In this document: positions 1 to 6,930 of the stretch, piece after piece | Position numbering within the stretch: the stretch's first letter is position 1 | Layout: each line of letters opens with the position of its first letter | The notes under the pieces: model-generated | Database searches by the model: none | Told to the model about the DNA's origin: nothing | What the model saw: only the letters and a program-made list of their open reading frames with translations | NCBI GenBank assembly: GCA_910588695.1 | Contig: CAJUOV010000022.1 | Coordinates: 1-17,642, forward strand | DNA: 17,642 bases | Direction: 5' to 3' | Origin: an uncultured Christensenellaceae bacterium | Lineage (GTDB): Bacteria > Bacillota > Clostridia > Christensenellales > Borkfalkiaceae | Program-made: the position numbers and the translations under genes

Positions 1-841
1 TGCGTTTTCCGAGTGCAATGAATTGACGGAGATTTCGATTCCGAAGAGCGTGACGCAGATCGGAGACTTTGCGTTTAAGGATTGCACGGAATTGGAAAGC
101 ATAACGGTTGCGCGCGGGAATCCGAAGTATCACAGCGCGGACGATTGTCTGATCGAGACCGAAACGAAAACCTTGATTTTGGGTTGCAAAAGCAGCGTAA
201 TTCCCTCGGACGGAAGCGTGATGAAGATCGGTAGTTACGCCTTTTACGGTTGTAAGAGTTTAACGTCGGTCAAAATTCCGAATTCGGTTACAGAAATCAA
301 AGAGTATGCTTTTTTCAGGTCGGGCATTACGGGTATCGTAATTCCGAACAGTGTGACGAGCATCGGGATATATTCTTTTTCCGCATGCGACGATCTTGCA
401 AGTATTACGGTGGAAAAGGGAAATCCGAAGTATTACAGCGTGGACGATTGTCTGATCGAAACGGAGACGAAAATCTTGGTTTTAGGCTGCAAAAACAGCG
501 TGATTCCCTCGGACGGAAGCGTGAAAGAAATCGGCAATTTGGCTTTTTACGGATTAGATTCTTTGAATTTTATCGTGATACCCGATTCCGTCGAAAGAGT
601 AAGACGCTATGCGTTTGAGAATTGTAACAATCTTACGGGGATCGAAATTTCAAACAGCGTGAAATCGATCGGTCAGTATGCTTTTTGGGACTGCTCCCGA
701 TTAACGCTGATTACGTTCCGCGGAACCAAAGCAGAATGGAAGAAAATCGAAAAAGAAAATAATTGGTGTATGGATTGCAGCGAAATTACCGTGCGGTGCT
801 CCGACGGAACGCTCGACAAAGAGGGAAACGAGATCGAATAA
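1..841 (+). CDS. BspA-type leucine-rich-repeat (LRR_5) surface protein, 3' part
   Basis: The reading frame is open from base 2 and runs off the left edge, so the true start, and any signal peptide, lie outside the window. The visible part (about 279 residues) is a chain of LRR_5/BspA repeats with the recurring pattern 'IPxSVxxIGxxAFxxCxxLxxI'. Between repeats lie two copies of an insert containing GNPKY-x-S-x-DDCLIETETK and SVIPSDGSV, exactly 101 codons apart (bases ~119 and ~422). The C-terminus has a W-rich cap (GTKAEWKKI) and a short charged tail. No LPXTG or membrane anchor is visible. Proteins of this family are usually secreted or surface-exposed and mediate adhesion or binding; the ligand cannot be read from the sequence. 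The gene is not functionally tied to the ruv genes: a terminator follows its stop. The family call is secure, the function is not. Confidence 0.85.
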   Translation, partial: AFSECNELTEISIPKSVTQIGDFAFKDCTELESITVARGNPKYHSADDCLIETETKTLILGCKSSVIPSDGSVMKIGSYAFYGCKSLTSVKIPNSVTEIKEYAFFRSGITGIVIPNSVTSIGIYSFSACDDLASITVEKGNPKYYSVDDCLIETETKILVLGCKNSVIPSDGSVKEIGNLAFYGLDSLNFIVIPDSVERVRRYAFENCNNLTGIEISNSVKSIGQYAFWDCSRLTLITFRGTKAEWKKIEKENNWCMDCSEITVRCSDGTLDKEGNEIE

Positions 842-848
842 CAAGAGG

Positions 849-881
849 TGCGCCGACCCGTTTTCGGGCGGCGCATTTTTT
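849..881 (+). terminator. Intrinsic terminator after the LRR gene
   Basis: TGCGCCGACCCG (849-860) pairs with CGGGCGGCGCA (865-875) around a TTTT loop, with one bulged A, and is followed by six T (876-881). It begins 8 bases after the stop codon. It cleanly separates the LRR gene from ruvC. Confidence 0.9.
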
Positions 882-901
882 ATCGTTCAAACCGAATCTT
901 C

Positions 902-930
902 TTGACAGAAAACTTTCGTTCGGATATAAT
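902..930 (+). promoter_or_regulatory. Consensus sigma-70/sigma-A promoter for ruvC
   Basis: The -35 is TTGACA (902-907) and the -10 is TATAAT (925-930), both perfect consensus with a 17-bp spacer. With the -10 ending at position -7, the predicted +1 is about base 937, which is the A of the ruvC ATG. The transcript would therefore have no 5' leader. Confidence 0.88.
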
Positions 931-936
931 ACGAGT

Positions 937-1431
937 ATGATCATTTTAGGGCTTGATCCGGGGATCGGCACAATGGGCTGGGGCGTGATCGAGAAGGATG
1001 CGCGGGGGAACTGCGCGGCGATCGATTACGGCGTGGTCAAAACGCCCAAAGACGAAAACCTCGCGGTGCGTCTTTGCATTCTCGAAGAGGGAGTGAACGC
1101 GCTGTTCGATAAATTCAAACCGGAAGAGGCGGCGTTCGAGGAACTGTTCTTCTCGAAAAACATTACAACGGGGATCGCCGTTGCGCATGCGCGCGGGGTC
1201 ATGCTGCTCACTGCCAATAAACGCTGCGGAAGAATTTTCGAGTATACGCCCAATCAGATCAAGCAGGCGCTTACGGGTTACGGCAGGGCGGATAAAGGGC
1301 AGATGCAGCGGGTGGTTGCTTCGCACCTGCGGTTAAAAAGTATTCCCCGCCCCGACGACGCGGCGGACGCGTTGGGCGTAGCTCTGTGCCATGCGTTTAC
1401 AAGCAGATTTGCAAATCTGTTCGGGATATAA
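937..1431 (+). CDS. ruvC: Holliday junction resolvase RuvC
   Basis: This is the endonuclease that cuts four-way DNA junctions symmetrically after RuvAB branch migration. The protein is 164 aa, normal for the family. It opens with the conserved MIILGLDPGIGTMGWG block. The four acidic metal ligands are visible: Asp7, Glu68 (in FEELFF), and Asp141 and Asp144 (in the DAADAL motif). The RNase H-like fold extends over the whole chain. The ATG at 937 is chosen because catalytic Asp7 must lie just downstream and because the upstream in-frame region contains the LRR gene's terminator. There is no Shine-Dalgarno; the promoter predicts a leaderless mRNA. The gene is followed by a 219-base gap before ruvA, unlike the usual tight ruvCAB spacing. 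Confidence 0.96.
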   Translation: MIILGLDPGIGTMGWGVIEKDARGNCAAIDYGVVKTPKDENLAVRLCILEEGVNALFDKFKPEEAAFEELFFSKNITTGIAVAHARGVMLLTANKRCGRIFEYTPNQIKQALTGYGRADKGQMQRVVASHLRLKSIPRPDDAADALGVALCHAFTSRFANLFGI

Positions 1432-1542
1432 AGGTTCATGAAATTTTGTTGCGGTCGTGGCTTAACGGCGGAAGTGAATCCCGCCTTGCCCTTTTCGGCA
1501 TAAATTTTGAATCAAAAAAGAATCGGATAATAAAGTTCAAAC

Positions 1543-1650
1543 AATAGAATTTCGAAAAAAGGCGAAGTATATTTTGAAAAGAGGAGGCGCAACGAAGCGA
1601 AGTTTCGCTCTGCAAAAACAGAGCGCATAGAGCGTAGTTTGCGATGACGG
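1543..1650 (+). repeat. Structured leader repeat, copy A (upstream of ruvA)
   Basis: This ~108-nt element ends at the ruvA ATG and is clearly related to a second copy at 6975-7084. Shared blocks in order are AATAGAATT, CGAAAA, AGAGGAGG, GAAGC and GCGTAG-TTTGCG. Hairpin 1 is TTTCGAAAA (1550-1558) against TTTTGAAA (1572-1579), with one bulged G. The SD-like AGAGGAGG lies at 1580-1587. Hairpin 2 is CGCTCTG (1606-1612) against CAGAGCG (1619-1625) with a CAAAAA loop. CGCAA (1588-1592) can also pair with TTGCG (1639-1643), closing an outer stem. It could be an RNA regulatory leader or a short mobile repeat. Confidence 0.75.
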
Positions 1651-2259
1651 ATGATCGGATATTTGAGAGGAAAAGTTGCCTATATTTCTCCCGATTACGT
1701 ACTTTTGGATGTGAACGGGGTGGGGTACGAAGTCGTTTGTTCGGGCGCGGCGTTCTCGCGGTTGTCGGGCGTGAAAAAGGGAGAAGAGGGGGAAGTATAC
1801 ACCTTTCTTCAAGTCAAAGAAGACGGCGTGAGCTTATACGGATTTTCCGATCCCAAAGAAAAGGCGCTCTTTCTGAAGCTCACTTCCGTGCAGGGTGTGG
1901 GGGCGAAAATGGCGATCGGCGTACTTTCGACGCTTCGACCCGAAGAGCTCATGGAGGCAATCGCAACGGCGGACGTCAAGCGGCTGTGCGCCGCAAAGGG
2001 GTTGGGGAAAAAGACCGCCGAGCGCCTTGTTTTGGAGTTGCACGGAAAAATTTCGGTGGACGAGTTGTTGGGCGGCGCGGGCGAAGCCGCCGCGCCCAAG
2101 GCGACGAAGCAGGCTTCCCGCGAGGATGAGGACGCGATCTCCGCGCTTACGGGACTCGGCTTTACGCGGCAGGAGAGCGCGCGCGCCGTGGAGCGGGCGA
2201 AAGATACGGGCGCAAGAACGGTTGAAGAAATTATAGCTATGGCTTTACGCGGAATGTAA
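1651..2259 (+). CDS. ruvA: Holliday junction branch migration protein RuvA
   Basis: RuvA binds four-way junctions as a tetramer and loads the RuvB motor. The protein is 202 aa, the standard length. The N-terminal OB domain (about 1-64) starts MIGYLRGKV. The helix-hairpin-helix region covers about 70-135, with the two motifs QGVGAK (81-86) and KGLGKKTAERL (116-126). An Ala/Gly-rich linker (about 140-155) leads to the RuvB-binding domain III (about 158-202, ISALTGLGF). The start is fixed by the conserved N-terminus and by an in-frame TGA at 1645. No Shine-Dalgarno lies at normal spacing; the nearest good one (AGAGGAGG) is 63 nt upstream in the structured repeat. ruvB follows after 44 nt. Confidence 0.96.
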   Translation: MIGYLRGKVAYISPDYVLLDVNGVGYEVVCSGAAFSRLSGVKKGEEGEVYTFLQVKEDGVSLYGFSDPKEKALFLKLTSVQGVGAKMAIGVLSTLRPEELMEAIATADVKRLCAAKGLGKKTAERLVLELHGKISVDELLGGAGEAAAPKATKQASREDEDAISALTGLGFTRQESARAVERAKDTGARTVEEIIAMALRGM

Positions 2260-2303
2260 TTTGTTCCGCCGCGACAGAAAATTCGTGAACGATGAGGTAA
2301 CAT

Positions 2304-3356
2304 ATGTTTGACGACGAATACGGCGAAGAGCGGCTTCTGACGAGCACAAAGAGCGAGTTCGATGCGGAAGAAAATATTCTCCGTCCCAAAAACATGAGCG
2401 ATTACGTGGGACAGGATAAAGTAAAAGAACTGCTTACCGTCTACATGAAAGCGGCAAAGAGCCGAAACGAAGCGCTCGATCACGTATTGCTCTATGGCCC
2501 TCCCGGGCTGGGTAAAACAACGCTTGCTCACATTATTGCAAATACTATGGGCACGCAGATCAAGCTCACTTCGGGTCCCGCGATCGAACGTTCGGGCGAT
2601 CTCGCCGCGATTCTTACCAACCTCAACGAGGGAGACGTTCTGTTCATCGACGAGATACACCGCCTCAATCACACTGTGGAAGAAATTCTTTATTCCGCAA
2701 TGGAGGATTACGCGCTCGACATCATTGTGGGAAAAGGTCCTTCCGCGCGGAATATCCGGTTCGCGCTCAAAAAATTTACGTTGATCGGTGCGACGACGCG
2801 TGCGGGGTTGCTCTCTTCGCCTCTTCGCGACCGTTTCGGCATTTTGTGCCGTCTTGAAATGTATACGCCCGTTGAACTGCAAAAGATCGTCGAGCGTTCC
2901 GCAGGCACCCTTGGGATTTCCATTGAAAAAGAGGGCAGTTACGAGATCGCGCGCCGTTCGCGCGGAACGCCCCGTATTGCGAACAGACTTTTGAAAAGAG
3001 TCGCCGATTTTTCCCTTGTCGCAGGGAGTAAGGCGATCACGAAAGAGGACGCTTCCCGCGCGCTCAGAAAAATGGAGATCGACGAACTCGGGCTCGACGA
3101 GACGGACAGAAATCTCCTGCGCGCGCTTATAGAAAAATTCGGCGGCGGTCCCGCGGGGCTCGAAACGCTCGCCGCCACGATCAACGAGGACGTGAATACG
3201 ATCGAAGACGTGTACGAGCCCTATCTCTTGCAGCTCGGTTTTATCGCGCGCACGCCGCGGGGCAGAATGTGTCTCAAAGGCGGATACGAACATATGGGCA
3301 TGAAAATGAGCGAGAGCGCCAAAAAGCAGATGTCTATTTTCGGGAGCGGCGAATGA
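2304..3356 (+). CDS. ruvB: Holliday junction branch migration ATPase RuvB
   Basis: RuvB is the hexameric AAA+ motor that pumps DNA through the RuvA-bound junction. The protein is 350 aa, normal length. Walker A is GPPGLGKTT (65-73), Walker B is FIDEIHR (114-120), sensor 1 is GATTRAG (162-168), and the arginine-finger region is LRDRFG (174-179). The C-terminal winged-helix domain (about 260-335) ends in the family signature RGR-x5-GYEH. The start at 2304 is supported by GAGGT six bases upstream. The stop overlaps the queA start (ATGA at 3353-3356), indicating translational coupling. Confidence 0.97.
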   Translation: MFDDEYGEERLLTSTKSEFDAEENILRPKNMSDYVGQDKVKELLTVYMKAAKSRNEALDHVLLYGPPGLGKTTLAHIIANTMGTQIKLTSGPAIERSGDLAAILTNLNEGDVLFIDEIHRLNHTVEEILYSAMEDYALDIIVGKGPSARNIRFALKKFTLIGATTRAGLLSSPLRDRFGILCRLEMYTPVELQKIVERSAGTLGISIEKEGSYEIARRSRGTPRIANRLLKRVADFSLVAGSKAITKEDASRALRKMEIDELGLDETDRNLLRALIEKFGGGPAGLETLAATINEDVNTIEDVYEPYLLQLGFIARTPRGRMCLKGGYEHMGMKMSESAKKQMSIFGSGE

Positions 3357-4378
3357 ACTTGAAAACGAATGATTTTTATTACGATCTGCCCGAAGAACTC
3401 ATCGCGCAGACGCCCGTCGAGCCGCGCGATTCTTCGCGGCTCTTGGTCTATCGGAGAGATACGAAAGAGGTCGAACATAAAATTTTCCGCGAGATCGGCG
3501 ACTGTCTCAAAGAAGGGGATCTACTCGTCGTTAACCGCACGCGCGTGCTTCCCGCGCGTCTTTTTGCTCACACCGAAAACGGAGGCAGGGTCGAGGTGCT
3601 CCTTCTCAAACGCCTCGATCTCGGCGAATGGGAAGTGCTGGTCCGTCCCGGAAAAAAGTGCAGGATCGGCACCCGACTGACAGTCAACGGCGAGCTTTCT
3701 TTGCAGGTGACGGAAATTACCGAATCGGGCGAGAGACATGTTAAATTCTTTTACGAGGGAACATTCGAAGACGTTTTGTCCCGTGTCGGCGTTATGCCGC
3801 TTCCGCCTTATATCCGCGAAAAGCTCAAAGACCCCGAACGCTATCAGACGGTATACAGTAAAGAAAACGGTTCGGCGGCTGCGCCCACTGCGGGTTTGCA
3901 TTTTACCCCCGAACTGTTGGATCGGCTGAAAGAGAAAGGGGTAGAGATCGCCGAAGTGCTTCTGCATGTCGGGTTGGGGACCTTCCGTCCCGTCAAAGAA
4001 GAAAATATCCTCGATCACAAAATGCATTCGGAGTATTACGAGATCGGCGAAGAGGCGGCGGAAAAAATCAATCTTGCCAAAAAAGAGGGACGGCGTGTCG
4101 TCGCGGTCGGCACGACTTCGGTGCGTACTCTCGAAACGGTTGCGGACGAAAACGGGTTTGTGCGTTCCTGTAAGGGCAATACCGATATTTTTATCTATCC
4201 GCCCTATAAGTTCAAATGCGTTGACGCCCTTATTACGAATTTTCATCTGCCCGAAAGCACGCTTTTGATGCTCGTTTCGAGCCTGTGCTCCCGTGAGGAA
4301 ATTTTACATGTGTATCGAACCGCAGTTGCGGAGAGGTACCGCTTTTTCTCATTCGGTGACGCGATGATGATTGTATAA
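3353..4378 (+). CDS. queA: S-adenosylmethionine:tRNA ribosyltransferase-isomerase QueA
   Basis: QueA transfers and isomerises the ribose of SAM onto preQ1 at tRNA position 34, giving epoxyqueuosine. The protein is 341 aa. Family blocks are YDLPEELIAQTP (10-21), VNRTRVLPARL (60-70), AAPTAGLHFT (176-185), HVGLGTFRPV (205-214) and NFHLPESTLLMLVS (296-309). The ATG at 3353 overlaps the ruvB stop and has GGGAG (3342-3346) at normal spacing. An open frame extends upstream to 3269 inside ruvB, but nothing in that stretch resembles QueA. The gene sits directly before tgt, which acts one step earlier in the same pathway. Confidence 0.96.
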   Translation: MNLKTNDFYYDLPEELIAQTPVEPRDSSRLLVYRRDTKEVEHKIFREIGDCLKEGDLLVVNRTRVLPARLFAHTENGGRVEVLLLKRLDLGEWEVLVRPGKKCRIGTRLTVNGELSLQVTEITESGERHVKFFYEGTFEDVLSRVGVMPLPPYIREKLKDPERYQTVYSKENGSAAAPTAGLHFTPELLDRLKEKGVEIAEVLLHVGLGTFRPVKEENILDHKMHSEYYEIGEEAAEKINLAKKEGRRVVAVGTTSVRTLETVADENGFVRSCKGNTDIFIYPPYKFKCVDALITNFHLPESTLLMLVSSLCSREEILHVYRTAVAERYRFFSFGDAMMIV

Positions 4379-4441
4379 GCGGCGTTTCTTTCATTCTTAT
4401 CCTGCTTGCCGCGCAAATGTTGTTTTCAAATCAATAGTAAA

Positions 4442-5566
4442 ATGAATAATCAATTTTTTTCTTTCGAACTTCAAAAAACCGATCCCGAGACGGGCGCCCG
4501 CGCGGGCGTTCTGCACACACCGCACGGCGATATTTTAACGCCTGTCTATATGCCTGTCGGAACGCAGGCGACCGTCAAAGGCATGTTGCCCAAAGACCTC
4601 GAAGAGATCGGTTCGCAGATCATTCTCTCCAATACATATCATCTGTATATGCGCCCGGGCGACGAACTCGTAAAGACTGCGGGCGGGCTTCACAAGTTCA
4701 TGAATTGGCATAAGCCCATTCTCACGGACAGCGGCGGTTTTCAGGTGTTTTCGCTCTCTTCTCTCAACAATATTACGGACGAGGGAGTAAGATTTTCTTC
4801 GCATGTAGACGGAAGCAAGCATTTGTTTACGCCGGAAAAGGCAATGGAAATCCAGCATAATCTGGGCGCGGACATCATTATGGCATTCGATGAGTGCTCG
4901 GAATACGGATACACGCACGAGCAGGCGGAACATGCCATGGATCGCACCGCAAAATGGCTCGAACGTTGTTACGCCGCGCATAAAAATCCCGAACAGGCGC
5001 TCTTTCCGATCGTGCAGGGGAATATGTACAAAGACCTCAGGGAAGAGAGTTTGAAACGTTCGTTGCCTTTTGTCAAACACGGAATTGCGATCGGCGGACT
5101 TTCGGTCGGAGAGCCCAAACCGCTTATGTACGAATTGCTTGATTTTCTCAAAGAGAAACTTCCGACAGGCGTGCCTCGCTATCTCATGGGGGTGGGTTCT
5201 CCGGATTGTTTGATCGAGGGAACGCTACGCGGCGTGGATATGTTCGATTGCGTTTTGGCAACAAGGGTCGCGCGCAACGGCACCGCGCTCACTTCCCGCG
5301 GAAAAGTCGTCGTCAGGAACGGCAAGTATCGGCAAGACTTCACGCCGCTCGATCCCGACTGCAACTGCTACTGCTGCAAAAATTATTCCAAGGCGTATTT
5401 AAGACATCTCGTAAACGTGGGGGAGATGACGGGAGCAATGCTCTTGTCGCTGCATAATATCGCTTATCTGCATTCGCTTATGCGGGGTCTGCGCGAAAGC
5501 ATTTTGGGGGGATATGTCAAAGATTACGTAAAAGAATTTTACGAATTGGGCGGCGGAAACTGTTAA
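4442..5566 (+). CDS. tgt: tRNA-guanine transglycosylase Tgt
   Basis: Tgt swaps guanine 34 of GUN-anticodon tRNAs for preQ1, the substrate of QueA. The protein is 374 aa, standard length. Visible sites: the base-recognition Asp96 in DSGGFQVFSL; the preQ1-pocket GGLSVGEP (218-225); the DMFDCVLATRVARNG block (266-280) with the nucleophile, most likely Asp269; and zinc ligands Cys307, Cys309 and Cys312 in CNCYCC, with His338. The ATG at 4442 matches the usual start just before FSFEL. No Shine-Dalgarno is visible upstream of it (AATAGTAAA), so translation may depend on coupling or an A-rich leader. It lies 63 nt after queA. No gene for preQ1 synthesis is in the window, so the precursor may be made elsewhere or salvaged. 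Confidence 0.96.
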   Translation: MNNQFFSFELQKTDPETGARAGVLHTPHGDILTPVYMPVGTQATVKGMLPKDLEEIGSQIILSNTYHLYMRPGDELVKTAGGLHKFMNWHKPILTDSGGFQVFSLSSLNNITDEGVRFSSHVDGSKHLFTPEKAMEIQHNLGADIIMAFDECSEYGYTHEQAEHAMDRTAKWLERCYAAHKNPEQALFPIVQGNMYKDLREESLKRSLPFVKHGIAIGGLSVGEPKPLMYELLDFLKEKLPTGVPRYLMGVGSPDCLIEGTLRGVDMFDCVLATRVARNGTALTSRGKVVVRNGKYRQDFTPLDPDCNCYCCKNYSKAYLRHLVNVGEMTGAMLLSLHNIAYLHSLMRGLRESILGGYVKDYVKEFYELGGGNC

Positions 5567-5624
5567 GTCGGCTTTTATAAAGTATGAAAACTGCATGAAA
5601 GGGAAAAAATCGACTTAAAAATAC

Positions 5625-5669
5625 TTGCTATATTTTGGAAATTAAGTTATCATAATTACAGAGAAGGAG
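5625..5669 (+). promoter_or_regulatory. Promoter and RBS for yajC
   Basis: The -35 is TTGCTA (5625-5630), followed by a 17-bp spacer and a -10 of TATCAT (5648-5653). The Shine-Dalgarno AAGGAG (5664-5669) is 7 nt from the ATG at 5677. The predicted 5' leader is very short (start near 5660), barely including the RBS. Confidence 0.65.
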
Positions 5670-5676
5670 ATCAATC

Positions 5677-6252
5677 ATGAATAGTTTGTTTTTAAGCGTC
5701 GCAAGTCTTTTGGCGGACGAAAATACGTCGGAGCCGTCTAAATTACCGCCTTGGGTGATGTGGGTGGTTCTCGGCGTTATCGTCGTTCTGCTCTTTGCGT
5801 GGTTTTTCTTTTCCGGAAGAAAGAATAAGCAAAAACAGAAAGAATATGTAGAACAGCTTGACGCGATTGCCCCCGGCAATAAAGTGAAAACGGCAGGCGG
5901 TATTTGCGGGATCGTGACCGAGGTGTGCGACGACAATACCGTGATTATCAAAACGGGCAGCGAGGAATCGGGTTATTCCTTTGTGAAAATGGAAAAAGAG
6001 CTGATCGCCCAGACGGACGCAAAGGGTCCTACGCAGATTGCCCGCGAAGAAGCGGAAGAAAAGAAACGTCTTGAAAAAGAGGCGAAAGCGCAGACGGAAG
6101 GAAATTCCGAAGACAAGAGCGTTGCGGCGGAAGAAAAATCGGAAGAAGTCAAAGAGGAGCCCGCGAAAGAGAGCGAGGCTGATAAAGACGCTCCTGCCGC
6201 GGAAGCAAAAGCCGAAGAAAAGACGGACGCCGACGAAAAAGCGGACAAGTAA
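5677..6252 (+). CDS. yajC: Preprotein translocase accessory subunit YajC with a long charged tail
   Basis: YajC is a single-pass membrane protein that associates with SecD-SecF at the Sec translocon. One transmembrane segment (about 25-46, PPWVMWVVLGVIVVLLFAWF) is followed by the cytoplasmic YajC domain (about 47-112, with APGNKVKTAGGICGIVTEV). The rest, about 115-191, is an extension made almost wholly of Glu, Lys, Ala, Asp and Ser, predicted disordered or coiled. Typical YajC proteins are roughly 90-110 aa, so this one is nearly double. The start at 5677 is fixed by AAGGAG. The upstream promoter gives the gene independent expression from tgt. The secD and secF genes lie 2.3 kb downstream, beyond the SCIFF locus. 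The tail may be low-complexity expansion rather than a functional domain. Confidence 0.93.
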   Translation: MNSLFLSVASLLADENTSEPSKLPPWVMWVVLGVIVVLLFAWFFFSGRKNKQKQKEYVEQLDAIAPGNKVKTAGGICGIVTEVCDDNTVIIKTGSEESGYSFVKMEKELIAQTDAKGPTQIAREEAEEKKRLEKEAKAQTEGNSEDKSVAAEEKSEEVKEEPAKESEADKDAPAAEAKAEEKTDADEKADK

Positions 6253-6270
6253 TCATTCATAAAAAGGACA

Positions 6271-6310
6271 ATCTCCGCATAGTCTATTGTGACTGTGCGG
6301 AGGTTTTTTT
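6271..6310 (+). terminator. Terminator-like hairpin that also contains the next gene's Shine-Dalgarno
   Basis: CTCCGCATAGTC (6273-6284) pairs with GACTGTGCGGAG (6291-6302), 12 bp with one G-U, around a TATTGT loop, followed by seven T (6304-6310). The very next base is the A of the following gene's ATG. The 3' arm includes GGAGG (6299-6303), exactly 7 nt from that ATG. When folded, the hairpin would both terminate transcription and hide the RBS. Confidence 0.85.
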
Positions 6311-6691
6311 ATGGACGGAACTTTTTGGAAACGGACGGCTTGGGAACTCTTCAAAACCACTCTTCTGACGGCGGTGTTCTGCCTGTTTTTCGAAGCGATT
6401 TTTGCGGTGATCATCCGTGCCGCGTCGCCGTCGGCAGCTCTCGTCACCGCGATCAACTGGATCGTCAAATGCATTTCGGTTTTCGTATTTTCATTGATTT
6501 GTATCAGAAAGGAACGCGCGTTTTTCAAGGGGCTTGCGGCGGGGCTCGTTGCGGTATTTTTAACAATGTTCCTGTTTGCGGCGATCGGCGGAGGATTTCA
6601 CCTTGATATTCTCTTTCTGCCCGAACTTGTGCTGTCAACGCTTGCGGGGGGTCTGGGCGCTCTTCTCGGAACGAAATTGAGAAAAGAGTGA
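6311..6691 (+). CDS. TIGR04086 family small membrane protein
   Basis: This 126-aa protein has four predicted transmembrane segments (about 14-36, 45-65, 71-93, 101-121) and short charged ends. Glycine-rich turns GGG (93-95) and AGGLGALLG (112-120) are typical of the TIGR04086 family, which in Clostridia lies between yajC and the SCIFF peptide gene. Family assignment rests on length, topology, the glycine pattern and this neighbourhood. The function is unknown. The ATG at 6311 has GGAGG at ideal spacing, but that GGAGG is part of the terminator stem, and I see no promoter in the 58 bases after yajC. Expression therefore seems to need read-through and hairpin opening. The scfA promoter starts 9 bases after the stop. 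Confidence 0.8.
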   Translation: MDGTFWKRTAWELFKTTLLTAVFCLFFEAIFAVIIRAASPSAALVTAINWIVKCISVFVFSLICIRKERAFFKGLAAGLVAVFLTMFLFAAIGGGFHLDILFLPELVLSTLAGGLGALLGTKLRKE

Positions 6692-6699
6692 AAAAACTC

Positions 6700-6728
6700 T
6701 TGCAAAATTGTTCCGTTCGTATTATAAT
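6700..6728 (+). promoter_or_regulatory. Promoter for scfA
   Basis: The -35 is TTGCAA (6700-6705) and the -10 is a perfect TATAAT (6723-6728), with a 17-bp spacer. The predicted start is near 6735. AGGAG (6744-6748) sits 7 nt before the scfA ATG. This is one of the strongest-looking promoters in the window, consistent with high expression of a small precursor peptide. Confidence 0.85.
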
Positions 6729-6755
6729 AGCAGAAAAACAATCAGGAGCGCTATT

Positions 6756-6911
6756 ATGATCAAAACGATTGCAAAACCTCAGGAAAAGAAAGTTACGGGT
6801 TGCGGCGAATGCAGAAGCACCTGTCAGTCCGCCTGCAAAACGAGCTGCACCGTGGGTAACCAGTCCTGCGAGCGCGTTACGAGAGAAGCGAAGATCGAAG
6901 AGAACAAATAA
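6756..6911 (+). CDS. scfA: SCIFF ranthipeptide precursor (six cysteines in forty-five residues)
   Basis: This 51-residue RiPP precursor carries six cysteines at 16, 19, 23, 27, 31 and 38, in the near-invariant SCIFF core GCGECRSTCQSACKTSCT followed by VGNQSCE. The partner radical SAM enzyme, ScfB, installs thioether bonds. In characterised homologues (CteA, Tte1186a) the link is Cys32 to Thr37; by alignment that is Cys27 to Thr32 here (inference). The ATG at 6756 is chosen because it matches the usual length, has AGGAG at 7 nt, and lies downstream of the promoter. An in-frame upstream extension to 6708 would cross the promoter itself. The natural role is not settled; quorum-sensing-like control of metabolism has been proposed for clostridial ranthipeptides. 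Confidence 0.95.
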   Translation: MIKTIAKPQEKKVTGCGECRSTCQSACKTSCTVGNQSCERVTREAKIEENK

Positions 6912-6930
6912 GCTATCTTTCGGCTTTTCG

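Noticed and set aside
763..936. Upstream in-frame extension of ruvC into the LRR gene
   Set aside because: It crosses the LRR gene's terminator and the ruvC promoter, and RuvC homology begins exactly at 937.
1467..1485. GGCGG...CCGCC hairpin after ruvC as a terminator
   Set aside because: The stem is only five base pairs with a 9-nt loop and has no adjoining T-run.
1507..1533. Possible promoter TTGAAT...TAATAA ahead of ruvA
   Set aside because: Spacing is 13-15 bp and the boxes are weak; not convincing without 5'-end data, though ruvA may need a promoter in this gap.
1809..3293. A 494-codon open frame on the minus strand across ruvA and ruvB
   Set aside because: It is antisense to two unmistakable genes, has an Arg/Phe/Ser-rich composition, shows no recognisable domain, and arises from the codon bias of the genes opposite. 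The same holds for minus frames at 11093-12334, 13701-14474 and 15970-17007.
5563..5618. TTAAGTCG...CGACTTAA inverted repeat at the end of tgt as a terminator
   Set aside because: The arms match perfectly over 8 bases, but the loop is 40 nt and an A-run, not a T-run, follows; at best a weak RNA structure.
6708..6755. Longer start for scfA
   Set aside because: It would overlap the -10 box, so it would not be transcribed from the evident promoter; the ATG at 6756 has a proper RBS and matches SCIFF length.
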